DNA from: a bacterium
Lineage (GTDB): Bacteria > Actinomycetota > Acidimicrobiia > Acidimicrobiales > Bin134
Reading direction: 5' to 3'
Length of the DNA: 64,000 bases
Assembly: GCA_026709025.1 (NCBI GenBank)
Contig: JAPOTT010000029.1
Coordinates: 1 to 64,000 of the forward strand
Program-made: the position numbers and the translations under genes
Notes under the pieces: model-generated
What the model was told of the DNA's origin: nothing
The model's input: only the letters and a program-made list of their open reading frames with translations
Database searches by the model: none
Shown: one piece after another, positions 55,766 through 64,000 of the stretch
Layout of the letters: each line of letters starts with the position of its first letter
Numbering within the stretch: the stretch's first letter is position 1

Positions 55766-57570
55766 GCGCCAACGCTTCAAGCAACGCAGGTGCCATGAAC
55801 GATCAGCAGGTGGTGGCCTTAGCAGGTGCAGCCATAGTTGGTGCTTGGTGGTCTGCTGCGTTGCCACTAGTGCCCGCCATTTTGTTGGCGGTGCTAGCGC
55901 TGGCGATGCGTTGGCCGTGGGTGTTGGTGCTGGCCGTTTTGCTGGTTAGCTCCGCGTTGGGAGCTAGAGCTTGGGCAGGTTTGTACCCGCTTGAGCCCAG
56001 TGCATTTGGCGAAGGCGCAGAGCTAGAAGCCACGCTGGTATCAGATCCAACCCCCACCGGTAGTGGTGCAAGGGTGCTGCTGCGTGTACAAGGGCGGCGT
56101 TATGAAGCATGGGCCTATGGGGGAGCAGCTCCTAAGCTGTTGGCTGGTTTAGCGGGCGACCGCATATCTGTGGCTGGCAGCATTCGGCCCATCGATCCGC
56201 TGCCCAAGTATCAGGCTGCTCGCCATGTGGCGAACCGCTTGAACATCACACACATTTCACAGCATCGCAGCGGGCTTTTGCCCTTTCGTTTGGCGAATTG
56301 GTTGCGCCGCACCATTTCTGAGGGTGCTGTGTGGTTGGATGATGATCACCACAGCTTATTTACCGGTTTGTCCTATGGGGATGATCGTTACCAGTCCGCA
56401 GTGGTAGCAGACGACTTTCGGGCAGCTGGCCTCACGCACCTGTTAGCTGTTTCTGGGCAAAATGTAGCCTTCGTGCTCATCTTGGCGCGCCCGCTTATTG
56501 AGCGTTTTGGGTATCGAGGCCGTTGGGTGCTCACCTTAGGTGTGATTGCCTTTTTTGCTGTGGTTACCCGCTTTGAGCCATCTGTGTTGCGGGCCACCGT
56601 TATGGCAGCTATAGCCGCTACTAGCACTATGTTGGGGCGCGATACCTCTGGTGTTCGTTTGCTGGCTTTAGCGGTGGCGTTGTTGGTGATGGTAGACCCG
56701 TTGCTGGTGCATTCGGTGGCCTTTCGCTTATCGGTAGCGGCATCTGCGGGCATCATCGTATGGTCTCGTGGTTTAGCTGAGCGATTGCGGGGGCCGCGGG
56801 TGGTGCGCGAAGCAATAGCGGTTACTGCTGCGGCTCAGCTAGCTGTATCGCCACTGCTTATTGCCACCTTTGGGGGAGTGCCGGTGGCATCTTTGCCTGC
56901 CAACTTGTTGGCCGCACCAGTAGCTGGGCCGGTGATGATGTGGAGCTTGTCGGCAGGGGTGCTAGCAGGCATAGTTAGAGGGCCCTTAGCGCAGCTAATT
57001 CACTGGCCCACCGGCTTGACTATCGGTTGGATTCAAGGTGTGGCAGATTGGGCAGCCACAGTACGACTAGGGGAACTGCGCGCTCCTCATTTGGTGGTAG
57101 TGGTGGCCGCTGCGGTGGTGTGGTGGTTGGGTGGGCGCCGTGTGTTGCGCGCCACAGCAGCGATGGGTCTTTGTGCGGCGCTGTTGTTGCCAGCTTTAGC
57201 CTTGCGGGTGCAAACACCGCCGTTTCACGCTGTGCTCAGCTCGCAAACCCAGGTTTGGCGACATCACAACACTACCGTGGTGCTGCTTGGCACTAACTCT
57301 TCGGTTGAGAGGCTCTTGGAAGATTTACGTCGCGCAGGGGTACAGGCTGTGGATTTAGCGGTGGCCGACAAAGGCAATCGAGCGCAGCGCAACCAGCTCA
57401 TGGCCATGAAAGAGCGTATGTGGGTGGGCACCATCGTCGCACCGCCGGGCCACAAAATAGGCGGCGCCAGCGAGGTTAGGGTTAATCAAGAAATCCAAAT
57501 AGGCTCCATGAGGGCCGAAATTACCTCCCACGATCCGTCCCTAGAACTCAAAGTTACTGTAATAAAATAA
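55762..57570 (+). CDS. comEC: ComEC/Rec2 family DNA-uptake channel, no metallo-beta-lactamase domain seen
   Basis: 602 aa with about ten membrane helices. The competence domain has LTHLLAVSGQNVAFVL and RFEPSVLRATVMA. The C-terminal 110 residues after the last helix do not show the HxHxDH signature of the usual metallo-beta-lactamase domain. It pairs with comEA as the inner-membrane DNA channel; other uptake genes are not in the window. Confidence 0.87.
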   Translation: MSANASSNAGAMNDQQVVALAGAAIVGAWWSAALPLVPAILLAVLALAMRWPWVLVLAVLLVSSALGARAWAGLYPLEPSAFGEGAELEATLVSDPTPTGSGARVLLRVQGRRYEAWAYGGAAPKLLAGLAGDRISVAGSIRPIDPLPKYQAARHVANRLNITHISQHRSGLLPFRLANWLRRTISEGAVWLDDDHHSLFTGLSYGDDRYQSAVVADDFRAAGLTHLLAVSGQNVAFVLILARPLIERFGYRGRWVLTLGVIAFFAVVTRFEPSVLRATVMAAIAATSTMLGRDTSGVRLLALAVALLVMVDPLLVHSVAFRLSVAASAGIIVWSRGLAERLRGPRVVREAIAVTAAAQLAVSPLLIATFGGVPVASLPANLLAAPVAGPVMMWSLSAGVLAGIVRGPLAQLIHWPTGLTIGWIQGVADWAATVRLGELRAPHLVVVVAAAVVWWLGGRRVLRATAAMGLCAALLLPALALRVQTPPFHAVLSSQTQVWRHHNTTVVLLGTNSSVERLLEDLRRAGVQAVDLAVADKGNRAQRNQLMAMKERMWVGTIVAPPGHKIGGASEVRVNQEIQIGSMRAEITSHDPSLELKVTVIK

Positions 57571-57603
57571 CTTTCTGTTCTGCGATGATCTTATTCTGTT
57601 TAC

Positions 57604-57636
57604 ACGATTAAGATTTCAGCCTAAACTCTTAATCGT
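57604..57636 (+). promoter_or_regulatory. 10-bp palindrome upstream of the Fic gene
   Basis: ACGATTAAGA at 57604-57613 and TCTTAATCGT at 57627-57636 form a perfect dyad with a 13-nt centre. TAAGAT within the left arm (57609-57614) fits a -10 box. The TCTTAA core recurs twice more before the ATG. It is likely an operator controlling fic. Confidence 0.5.
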
Positions 57637-57664
57637 TCCAGTTTCTCTTAAGGAGTTCTTAACG

Positions 57665-58831
57665 ATGCACCGAGGGCCCACCGGCACCTATTCGGTTACC
57701 ACCCATGGCGGAGAGGAGGTTCGTGCCTTCATTCCCTATAACCTGCCGCCAGATCCATCACTGCAACTAAACGGCACCTTGCTTAAGGCCCTTGAAGCTG
57801 CCACCCTTGCCGTTGGGTGCCTAAACGGTATCTCCACATTGCTCCCAGATAAGTCTTTGTTTTTGTATCACTATGTGCGCAAAGAAGCGGTGCTGTCTTC
57901 GCAGATTGAGGGTACTCAATCCTCGCTCACGGATCTTCTCCAGCATGAAAGGGGAGAAGCATCTGGCGTACCAGAAGATGATGTTGGTGAGGTGTCGTGC
58001 TATGTGGCTGCTTTGGAACATGGCTTGAAGCGATTACGGGTGGATAACTTTCCTCTGTCCAATCGCCTAATCCGAGAAGTCCATGCAGTGTTGTTGTCAT
58101 CGGGTAGGGGAAGCAACATGACACCCGGTGAGTTTCGTAAAACCCAAAATTGGATTGGGGGTAGCAGGCCCGGCAACGCCAACTTTGTGCCTCCACCGCC
58201 TGAAGAAGTGCAAAACGCTATGGCCGCGCTTGAGAGGTATTTGCACCAAACCGATGATGGGTTGCCAGAACTCATCAGGGTTGGTTTAGCGCACGTGCAA
58301 CTCGAGACAATCCATCCGTTTTTTGATGGTAACGGCCGTCTAGGACGATTGCTCATTACGTTTTTGTTGTGCGAGGCAGGTTTGTTGCAAGACCCTTTGT
58401 TGTATTTGAGTTTGTATCTGAAGCAGCATCGCTCTCACTATTACGAACTGCTTAATAACGTTCGCTATCAGGGTCAATGGGAGGAGTGGCTGAGCTTTTT
58501 CTTGGAGGGTGTGCGGGTGGTGGCAGAGGGTGCTTTTACCACTGCCACAAACCTTACCCACATGTTCAGCGCCCACCGCAGCAGCATCGCAGAACTAGGG
58601 CGTCCGGCTAGCTCTGCTCTGCGAATCCACGAAGCCTTTATGCAGTTGCCGCTTCGCACTATTCCTGAGCTGGCTAGGGAAACAGGGCTTACCTATCCGG
58701 GTGCCGCAGCGGGTGTGCAACGTCTTGAGGGGTTGGGCATCATCGCAGAGGTATCGGGACGCTGGACTGCTCGGACTTTTGTGTACAGCAATTATTTAGA
58801 GATCCTAGAAGAGGGAACCGAGCCCATTTAG
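57665..58831 (+). CDS. Fic-domain AMP-transferase with N-terminal inhibitory motif and C-terminal winged helix
   Basis: 388 aa. The N-terminal helix carries S78-S-Q-I-E82-G83, matching the (S/T)xxxE(G/N) inhibitory motif, so this is a class II self-inhibited Fic. The active site HPFFDGNGRLGR is at 217-228 and complete. The C-terminal part (about 315-375) looks like a winged helix-turn-helix (TIPELARETGLTYPGAAAGVQRLEGLGI). Known relatives AMPylate targets such as GyrB; the target is unknown here. Good AAGGAG site. Confidence 0.9.
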   Translation: MHRGPTGTYSVTTHGGEEVRAFIPYNLPPDPSLQLNGTLLKALEAATLAVGCLNGISTLLPDKSLFLYHYVRKEAVLSSQIEGTQSSLTDLLQHERGEASGVPEDDVGEVSCYVAALEHGLKRLRVDNFPLSNRLIREVHAVLLSSGRGSNMTPGEFRKTQNWIGGSRPGNANFVPPPPEEVQNAMAALERYLHQTDDGLPELIRVGLAHVQLETIHPFFDGNGRLGRLLITFLLCEAGLLQDPLLYLSLYLKQHRSHYYELLNNVRYQGQWEEWLSFFLEGVRVVAEGAFTTATNLTHMFSAHRSSIAELGRPASSALRIHEAFMQLPLRTIPELARETGLTYPGAAAGVQRLEGLGIIAEVSGRWTARTFVYSNYLEILEEGTEPI

Positions 58832-58850
58832 AGCGTTAGTTGGGTGGGCT

Positions 58851-59738
58851 GTGCGGTGCGTTGGTGCCACACAGCCGGGTAGTGTCACAAGCGTGATTTT
58901 GGAGTTAGGGCCGAACCGTTACAACGTAGCCACCAGAGCTTTGGTGATGGGCATATTAAACCGCACCCCAGACTCCTTTTTTGATGCAGGCCAGTACTGG
59001 GGTTTTGATGATTTTTTAGCTAAGGCTGCCCAGCTGGTGGCAGAGGGCGCCGACATTTTGGATGTGGGTGGCGTGAAAGCTGGGCCTGGCCCTGAGGTTA
59101 CTGAGGCTGAGGAGATGGAGCGGGTGGTGCCCGCTATAGAGGCGCTGCGACAACGCTTTGAGGTGCCGTTATCTGTGGACACTTGGCGCGCCTCGGTTGC
59201 TCGCGAGTGCTATGGCGCAGGCGCTGTTGTGGGCAACGACATCAGCGGTTTTGCCGATCCTAAATACCTGAGCGAGGCTGCTGCAGCTAAAGCATCAGTG
59301 GTGGCTTGTCACGTTAGGTTGGCCCCGCGGGTGGCCGATCCCGAACCGGTATACAAAGACCTCATGGGCGACATCAGCGCCTTTTTGAAACAACGGGCGC
59401 AGTGGGCTGTAGATGCTGGCATTCCCCCGCACAGGGTTATGTTGGATGTTGGACATGACCTTGGCAAGACACCGCAGATGTCGGCTGAGTTGCTGCGCCG
59501 TACCGACGAGATTACAGCGCTGGGATATCCGGTTTTCTTATCGGTTTCCAACAAAGGTTTCCTCGGTGCATTAGGTGGCACAGAAGTGGGCAACCGTCGG
59601 GAGATAACCGTAGCTGCACACGCCTTAGGTATTGGTTTAGGATGTCGTGTGCTTAGAGCCCACGATGTAGCTGGTACCCGTAGAGTTGCAGACATGATGA
59701 GCGAGATCCTGCAACGTCAAACAGAGACCACAAAATGA
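58851..59738 (+). CDS. folP: FolP2-like dihydropteroate synthase homologue
   Basis: TIM-barrel protein of the DHPS family, 295 aa. The first motif reads VMGILNRTPDSFFD (normally ILNVTPDSFSD) and the second DVGGVKAGPG where active enzymes have DVGGESTRPG; the p-aminobenzoate loop is thus absent. This matches the mycobacterial FolP2 pattern, which is reported to lack DHPS activity. GTG 58851 is used; GTG 58893 is an alternative that removes 14 residues. The stop overlaps the holA start by 4 nt. Confidence 0.85.
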   Translation: MRCVGATQPGSVTSVILELGPNRYNVATRALVMGILNRTPDSFFDAGQYWGFDDFLAKAAQLVAEGADILDVGGVKAGPGPEVTEAEEMERVVPAIEALRQRFEVPLSVDTWRASVARECYGAGAVVGNDISGFADPKYLSEAAAAKASVVACHVRLAPRVADPEPVYKDLMGDISAFLKQRAQWAVDAGIPPHRVMLDVGHDLGKTPQMSAELLRRTDEITALGYPVFLSVSNKGFLGALGGTEVGNRREITVAAHALGIGLGCRVLRAHDVAGTRRVADMMSEILQRQTETTK

Positions 59739-60748
59739 GCGCCACCGTAGTGCTCATACATGGGGGAGATGAGGTGCTGTTGTCTAACGCAGTGCGAGAG
59801 CGGGTGCATGCATTGGTGGGCGAAGGCGACCGCGAGCTCATGGTGGCCGAACTCAACGAGGCAGCCTATCTGCTAGGTGAGGAGTATGAGATTTCTCCGC
59901 TGGTAGATGCAGCGCAGACACCGCCTTTTTTGTCCTCGCGGCGGATTGTGGTAGGTCGGGAGTTAGGCCGCTTTTCTAGTAAAGATGTTTTAGCTCCGCT
60001 GCTTCGCTATCTCTCAGATCAGCTAGATAGCACAGATTTGGTGTTGGTTTGGGAAAAGGGCCCAGCGCTGCAAAGGCTAAGCGCGTTGCCCAAGCCACTC
60101 AAAGAAGCGGTTAGCGCAGTTGGCGGTGAGGTGCTTAACGCAGGTATCCCCACAGGGCGCGATGGCAGCACACAGTGGATGGATCAACAGATAAGCGCTG
60201 CTGGCTTGCGCTTGCGAGCTAGCGCTAAGCGTCTTGTGGCAGATCATTTGGGTGAAGACTTGAGCCGCCTGCCTGCGCTGTTGAAAACGCTTGAGTCAGC
60301 TCTTGGCACCGAACATCCCTTAGAGGCAGATGATGTAGCTCCCTTCATTGGTGAGGGTGGATCGGTGCCTCCGTGGGAGCTAACCGATGCCATTGAGTCA
60401 GGCCAGATTGCCAGCGCCTTAGACAAGCTAGATCGCATGTTAAACGCTGGCGGTCGCAACGAGATGCAGGTGCTAGCTACGCTCTATAACCACTTCAGCA
60501 GGCTTTTGTACTTGGATGGAGCCGAGGTAGCCGATGAAAAACAAGCGGCTGCGCTTTTGGGGTTGAAGGGCTCTACCTTTCCAGCAAAAAAGGCTTTGCG
60601 ACAGGCTCGCAAGCTTGGGCCCAAAAAGGTGGCTCGTTCAATAGAACTTTTGGCTCAAGCAGATTTGGATTTACGGGGAGCAACAGGGTTGTCATCATCA
60701 GCAGTGCTAGAGGTGTTGGTGGCCCGCTTAGCTCAGATGAACCGTTAG
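59735..60748 (+). CDS. holA: DNA polymerase III delta subunit
   Basis: Clamp-loader subunit that opens the beta clamp. 337 aa with the three-domain delta layout: N-terminal RecA-like start VVLIHGGDEVLLSNAVRERV, a lid, and a C-terminal helical collar (ALLGLKGSTFPAKKALRQARKLG). It is translationally coupled to folP. Its last codons and stop are partly duplicated 37 bp downstream. Confidence 0.9.
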   Translation: MSATVVLIHGGDEVLLSNAVRERVHALVGEGDRELMVAELNEAAYLLGEEYEISPLVDAAQTPPFLSSRRIVVGRELGRFSSKDVLAPLLRYLSDQLDSTDLVLVWEKGPALQRLSALPKPLKEAVSAVGGEVLNAGIPTGRDGSTQWMDQQISAAGLRLRASAKRLVADHLGEDLSRLPALLKTLESALGTEHPLEADDVAPFIGEGGSVPPWELTDAIESGQIASALDKLDRMLNAGGRNEMQVLATLYNHFSRLLYLDGAEVADEKQAAALLGLKGSTFPAKKALRQARKLGPKKVARSIELLAQADLDLRGATGLSSSAVLEVLVARLAQMNR

Positions 60749-60787
60749 GGAAGGTTGAACTCGGCCAGCTCAGATGAACCGCTAAGG
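60731..60787 (+). repeat. Duplicated 3' end of holA
   Basis: GCTCAGATGAACCG at 60731-60744, covering the last codons of holA, recurs at 60768-60781, a 37-bp period. Flanking bases (TTAGG / CTAAGG) are also similar. The second copy lies in the spacer before the convergent rpsT. Confidence 0.8.
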
Positions 60788-60815
60788 AATCTGTGCCAAA
60801 CAACCCAGCTAAATG

Positions 60816-61082
60816 CTAGTTGTTAGCAGCCGCTAGTCGCTTCATCAGGCGGGATTTCTTACGAGCAGCAGTGTTGCGATGTAACACGCCCTTGCTCACG
60901 GCTTTGTCGATGCGCTTGATTGCCAGCCGAGTTGTTTCGGCAGTGGCCGCAGCATCGTCACCCTCGGCAGCTTCTAGCGCATTGCGAACGCGGGTGTTGA
61001 TCTCCGAACGCACAGCACGATTACGCACCCGGCGTTTTTCATTTTGGCGGTTGCGCTTTATTTGACTTTTGATGTTTGCCAC
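60816..61082 (-). CDS. rpsT: 30S ribosomal protein S20
   Basis: 88-aa basic protein binding 16S rRNA. NIKSQIKRNRQNEKRRVRNRAVRSE at the N-terminus and LHRNTAARKKSRLMKRL near the end are the family marks. Convergent with holA and divergent from lepA, the usual rpsT-lepA neighbourhood. Confidence 0.97.
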   Translation of the reverse strand: MANIKSQIKRNRQNEKRRVRNRAVRSEINTRVRNALEAAEGDDAAATAETTRLAIKRIDKAVSKGVLHRNTAARKKSRLMKRLAAANN

Positions 61083-61205
61083 AGGAGCCCAACTCTATCG
61101 CTTCGCAAGCCCAACAACCACATAGGGCAACACACAGGCCAGAGCACTCTAGAACCGAACACATAGTCTGCCACCCAATGGGGACGGTAGCTTTTATGTT
61201 GACCC

Positions 61206-62990
61206 ATGCAACTCTCTCAGATTCGCAACACATCCATAATCGCTCACATCGACCACGGTAAGTCCACTTTGGCCGACCGCATGTTGGAGATATGTGGCGC
61301 GGTAGACCCGCGCGAGATGCGCGCCCAGTTTTTAGACTCCATGGATTTAGAGCGAGAACGGGGTATCACCATCAAACTCCAGAGCGTGCGCCTAGACCAT
61401 AAGGGCCATGTGATAAACCTGATTGATACCCCCGGGCACGTGGACTTTGGTTACGAGGTGAGCCGCTCTTTGGCTGCGTGCGAGTCGGTGATTTTGTTGG
61501 TGGATGCAGCTCAAGGCATCGAAGCTCAAACGCTGGCCAACTGCTACCTAGCCCTAGAGAACGACCTAGAGGTGGTTGTTGCCCTCAACAAGATTGACTT
61601 ACCTGCCGCTGAACCCGAGCGCCGCGCCCAAGAAGTGGAGTCGGTGCTAGGCATTGCGGCCAAAGACGTGTTGCACATCAGCGCCAAAACCGGTAGCGGT
61701 GTGGCTGAGTTGCTAGATGCGGTGGTAGAGCGCACTCCTGCCCCTACAGGCAGCGCCACCGAGCCGCTTCAGGCACTGATTTTTGACTCCCACTTCGATC
61801 AGTACCGGGGTGTGGTGAGTTCGGTTCGGGTGATGAACGGCCGTTTGCAGTCGGGCGACAAGATCCGCTTCATGCAAGCTCGTAGCGAGCGTGAAGCCGA
61901 CGAGGTAGGAGTGTGGAGCCCTTCTCCTACCCCTGTGCAAGAACTTGGCCCAGGCGAGGTGGGGTATCTTATCGCTGGCATGAAAAACGTAGCCGAGGCC
62001 CGCTCTGGTGAAACCGTCACCACAGCCCGCAACGGCGCTACAGAGCCTTTAGCTGGTTATCAAGAACCCAAGTCAATGGTGTTTTGTGGTTTGTATCCCA
62101 TAGATGGCGATGAGTTTGCGGCCTTGCGCGATGCCCTGGAACGTCTGCGTGTGAGCGACTCCAGCTTCAATTATCAGCCCGAATCTTCTGGGGCGTTGGG
62201 TTTTGGTTTTCGTTGCGGGTTTTTGGGGCTGCTGCACATGGAGATCGTGCGCGAGCGCTTGGAGCGCGAGTTTGGCGTGAGCTTGATTGCTACTGTTCCC
62301 TCAGTGGCCTATCTAGTGGAGTTGTCCAACGGCGATGAGGTGGAGGTGGACAACCCCTCGGCTATGCCTGTAGCAGGTGAGGTGCAAGCTATCCGTGAGC
62401 CCATGTTGTCTACCACAATTATTGCCCCTTCTGCCTACACCGGCACCCTCATGGAGTTGTGTCAAGCCCGCCGGGGGGAGATGCAGAAGATGGAGTACCT
62501 CTCACCAGAGCGGGTGGAGTTGGGCTACAGGCTGCCTTTAGCAGAGGTGGTGGTGGACTTTTTCGATCAGCTCAAGAGTCGCACTCAGGGTTACGCCAGC
62601 TTAGATTACGAACCCGATGGCTACGCTACCTCCGACTTAACCAAGGTGGACATACTGTTGCAGCATGAGCCAGTAGATGCCTTTAGCTCCATCGTGCATC
62701 GCACACAGGCTTATTCTTATGGTCGCCGGATGACAACCAAGCTGAAAGAGCTAATCCCTCGCCAGCAGTTTGATGTGCCGATACAAGCAGCCATTGGCGG
62801 CAAGATAATCGCTCGTGAAACGGTGAAGGCATACCGTAAAGATGTCACAGCCAAACTCTATGGTGGCGATATAACCCGCAAGCGCAAGCTGCTAGAGAAC
62901 CAGAAGGCAGGCAAGAAGAAGATGAAGGCCATCGGCAGGGTAGACGTGCCCCAAGAAGCTTTCATTTCCGCCCTTCGCTTAGAGGACTAG
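61206..62990 (+). CDS. lepA: Elongation factor 4 (LepA) GTPase
   Basis: Translational GTPase acting on stalled or back-translocating ribosomes. The G1 motif is AHIDHGKST, followed by G3 DTPGH and G4 NKID, domains II, III and V, and the LepA-specific C-terminal domain ([23 protein letters not shown]). 594 aa. A TATGTT box (61195-61200) lies 5 nt before the ATG and there is no Shine-Dalgarno. Confidence 0.97.
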   Translation: MQLSQIRNTSIIAHIDHGKSTLADRMLEICGAVDPREMRAQFLDSMDLERERGITIKLQSVRLDHKGHVINLIDTPGHVDFGYEVSRSLAACESVILLVDAAQGIEAQTLANCYLALENDLEVVVALNKIDLPAAEPERRAQEVESVLGIAAKDVLHISAKTGSGVAELLDAVVERTPAPTGSATEPLQALIFDSHFDQYRGVVSSVRVMNGRLQSGDKIRFMQARSEREADEVGVWSPSPTPVQELGPGEVGYLIAGMKNVAEARSGETVTTARNGATEPLAGYQEPKSMVFCGLYPIDGDEFAALRDALERLRVSDSSFNYQPESSGALGFGFRCGFLGLLHMEIVRERLEREFGVSLIATVPSVAYLVELSNGDEVEVDNPSAMPVAGEVQAIREPMLSTTIIAPSAYTGTLMELCQARRGEMQKMEYLSPERVELGYRLPLAEVVVDFFDQLKSRTQGYASLDYEPDGYATSDLTKVDILLQHEPVDAFSSIVHRTQAYSYGRRMTTKLKELIPRQQFDVPIQAAIGGKIIARETVKAYRKDVTAKLYGGDITRKRKLLENQKAGKKKMKAIGRVDVPQEAFISALRLED

Positions 62991-63002
62991 AATGGCTCAC
63001 AT

Positions 63003-63038
63003 GATGAGCACTCCAGAGCACTAGACGATGAGCACTCC
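63003..63038 (+). repeat. Duplicated hrcA start region with a six-codon frame
   Basis: GATGAGCACTCC occurs at 63003-63014 and 63027-63038 (24-bp period). The first copy opens a six-codon frame, MSTPEH then TAG (63004-63024); the second is the hrcA start (MSTPDE). Each copy contains AGCACTC. Confidence 0.8.
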
Positions 63039-64000
63039 GGACGAGATCAACGCTCAAGCTGAAACGCTATCGGCGCGCAAAGCCGCCGTGTTACGGGCTG
63101 TTGTGGAAGGCTACATATCCACCACTCAACCCGTGGGTTCCACCCATGTTTCAGAGACGGCCGATCTTCAAGTGTCGCCCGCCACCGTTCGCAACGAGAT
63201 GTTGGCCTTAGAGCAAGCTGGTTACCTGCATCAACCCCATACCAGCGCTGGTCGGATACCTACAGAAAAGGGCTATCGCCATTTCGTGGATTCCCTGAAG
63301 CAGGCTGGCATGGATGTAGGTGCCAAATTGGGCCGTAGTGAACGCAAGCAAGTATCTGAGTTCTTTCATGACTCTTGCAATGAACTTGAGCAGATGCTGG
63401 CCGATACAAGTGCCTTGTTGGCCGACCTCACCGCTTATGCCGCTTTGGTGGTGGCACCTGAACACTCCAGCACGCAGATTCATTCGGTTAGCTTGGTGGA
63501 TCTCTCTGAGCGGTTGGTTTTGGCGTTGGTGGTTTACGACAACGGTTCGGTAGATAAGCGCACCATTGAGATGGATAATCCCCCCGATTCGGTGGAATTG
63601 GCTGCTGCTGCTAAAGCCCTCACCGATGTGCTAGCTGGCCGCTGTGTAACCGAACTGCGTCAATGCATTAGAGATTTTAGGCTCACTCCGCTGGCAAACA
63701 GGGTGTTGGGCTCTTTGGCCGATCTGGTAGACGCGGAAGATCAGGTGTACGTGGGAGGTACCGCTAGGGTGGCCAGCTTGTTTGATGCTACAGATACTGT
63801 GCGGTCGGTTTTGGGAATATTGGAAAAGCAGTTGGTGGTTGTGACTTTGGTGCGAGACATTCTAGATCGTGGCCTTACTGTGGCCATCGGCACCGAAACC
63901 GGCGTGGCACCACTGGCCGAATGCTCCCTGATAGTTGCACCTTATGAGGTAGACGGTCAGCCGGTAGGCTCTATTGGGGTCTTAGGCCCTACTCGTATGA
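63028..64000 (+). CDS. hrcA: HrcA heat-shock repressor (5' part, runs off the window)
   Basis: Open to the window end without a stop, 324 codons seen. The N-terminal winged helix shows STHVSE, SPATVRNEMLALEQAGYLHQPHTSAGRIPTEKGYR, the HrcA signature. The C-terminal GAF-like effector region ends SIGVLGPTRM, close to the usual protein end. It represses groE/dnaK through CIRCE in known bacteria. It lies 37 nt after lepA; dnaJ often follows. Confidence 0.95.
   Translation, partial: MSTPDEINAQAETLSARKAAVLRAVVEGYISTTQPVGSTHVSETADLQVSPATVRNEMLALEQAGYLHQPHTSAGRIPTEKGYRHFVDSLKQAGMDVGAKLGRSERKQVSEFFHDSCNELEQMLADTSALLADLTAYAALVVAPEHSSTQIHSVSLVDLSERLVLALVVYDNGSVDKRTIEMDNPPDSVELAAAAKALTDVLAGRCVTELRQCIRDFRLTPLANRVLGSLADLVDAEDQVYVGGTARVASLFDATDTVRSVLGILEKQLVVVTLVRDILDRGLTVAIGTETGVAPLAECSLIVAPYEVDGQPVGSIGVLGPTRM

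Overview
The window is an actinobacterial chromosome segment of moderate GC content, most likely from an uncultured member of the class Acidimicrobiia. The class assignment is inference. It rests on the gene order tig-clpP-clpX-folC-ndk-mreBCD-mrdA-rodA-(TIGR03960/TIGR03936 pair)-rne-rplU-rpmA-obgE-proB, and on a class II DAHP synthase, an F420-type luciferase-like oxidoreductase, a FolP2-like protein and many GTG/TTG starts. No phage, insertion sequence or CRISPR array was seen.

Layout. 1-24160: a tRNA-Gly end, then a long co-directional housekeeping block covering protein quality control, folate, cell-wall elongation, ribosome and RNA processing, and proline synthesis. murJ is the only gene on the opposite strand. 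The block ends in a MoxR ATPase / VWA pair. 24049-27800: an accessory patch on the minus strand with an McrBC type IV restriction pair, then about 0.5 kb of gene debris (a RelE-like toxin tail, a copy of the sulfite reductase 3' end, a 30-codon ORF carrying a copied mcrB leader, a VapC tail), then an intact VapB antitoxin. 27874-34579: nitrite/sulfite reductase, class II DAHP synthase, a sigma-70 factor, nadD, a LytR_C-domain protein and rsfS. 34668-35286: a second intact antitoxin with a broken VapC, then tRNA-Ala.

35558-49182: a lipid or acyl-CoA catabolic island. It holds an amidohydrolase, a Rieske protein, two SDRs, a paired acyl-CoA dehydrogenase, an enoyl-CoA hydratase, a cupin, a MaoC-like hot-dog protein, two acyl-CoA synthetases and a WS/DGAT acyltransferase. 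Its substrate cannot be read from the sequence. 49233-64000: leuS, a hipBA toxin-antitoxin pair, an AT-rich foreign-looking membrane protein, an LLM oxidoreductase, comEA-comEC, a Fic protein, folP, holA, rpsT, lepA, and the start of hrcA running off the window end.

Three patterns cut across the window. (1) The vapB1, vapB2 and hipB antitoxins, and mcrB, each have a TAnnnT -10 box only 6-7 nt before the start codon, overlapped or flanked by a palindrome. This predicts leaderless, operator-controlled transcripts. (2) The small toxins are broken (two VapC, one RelE-like) while both VapB antitoxins survive; HipA and Fic are intact. (3) Short tandem duplications of 9-37 bp occur repeatedly at gene ends, gene starts and in spacers.
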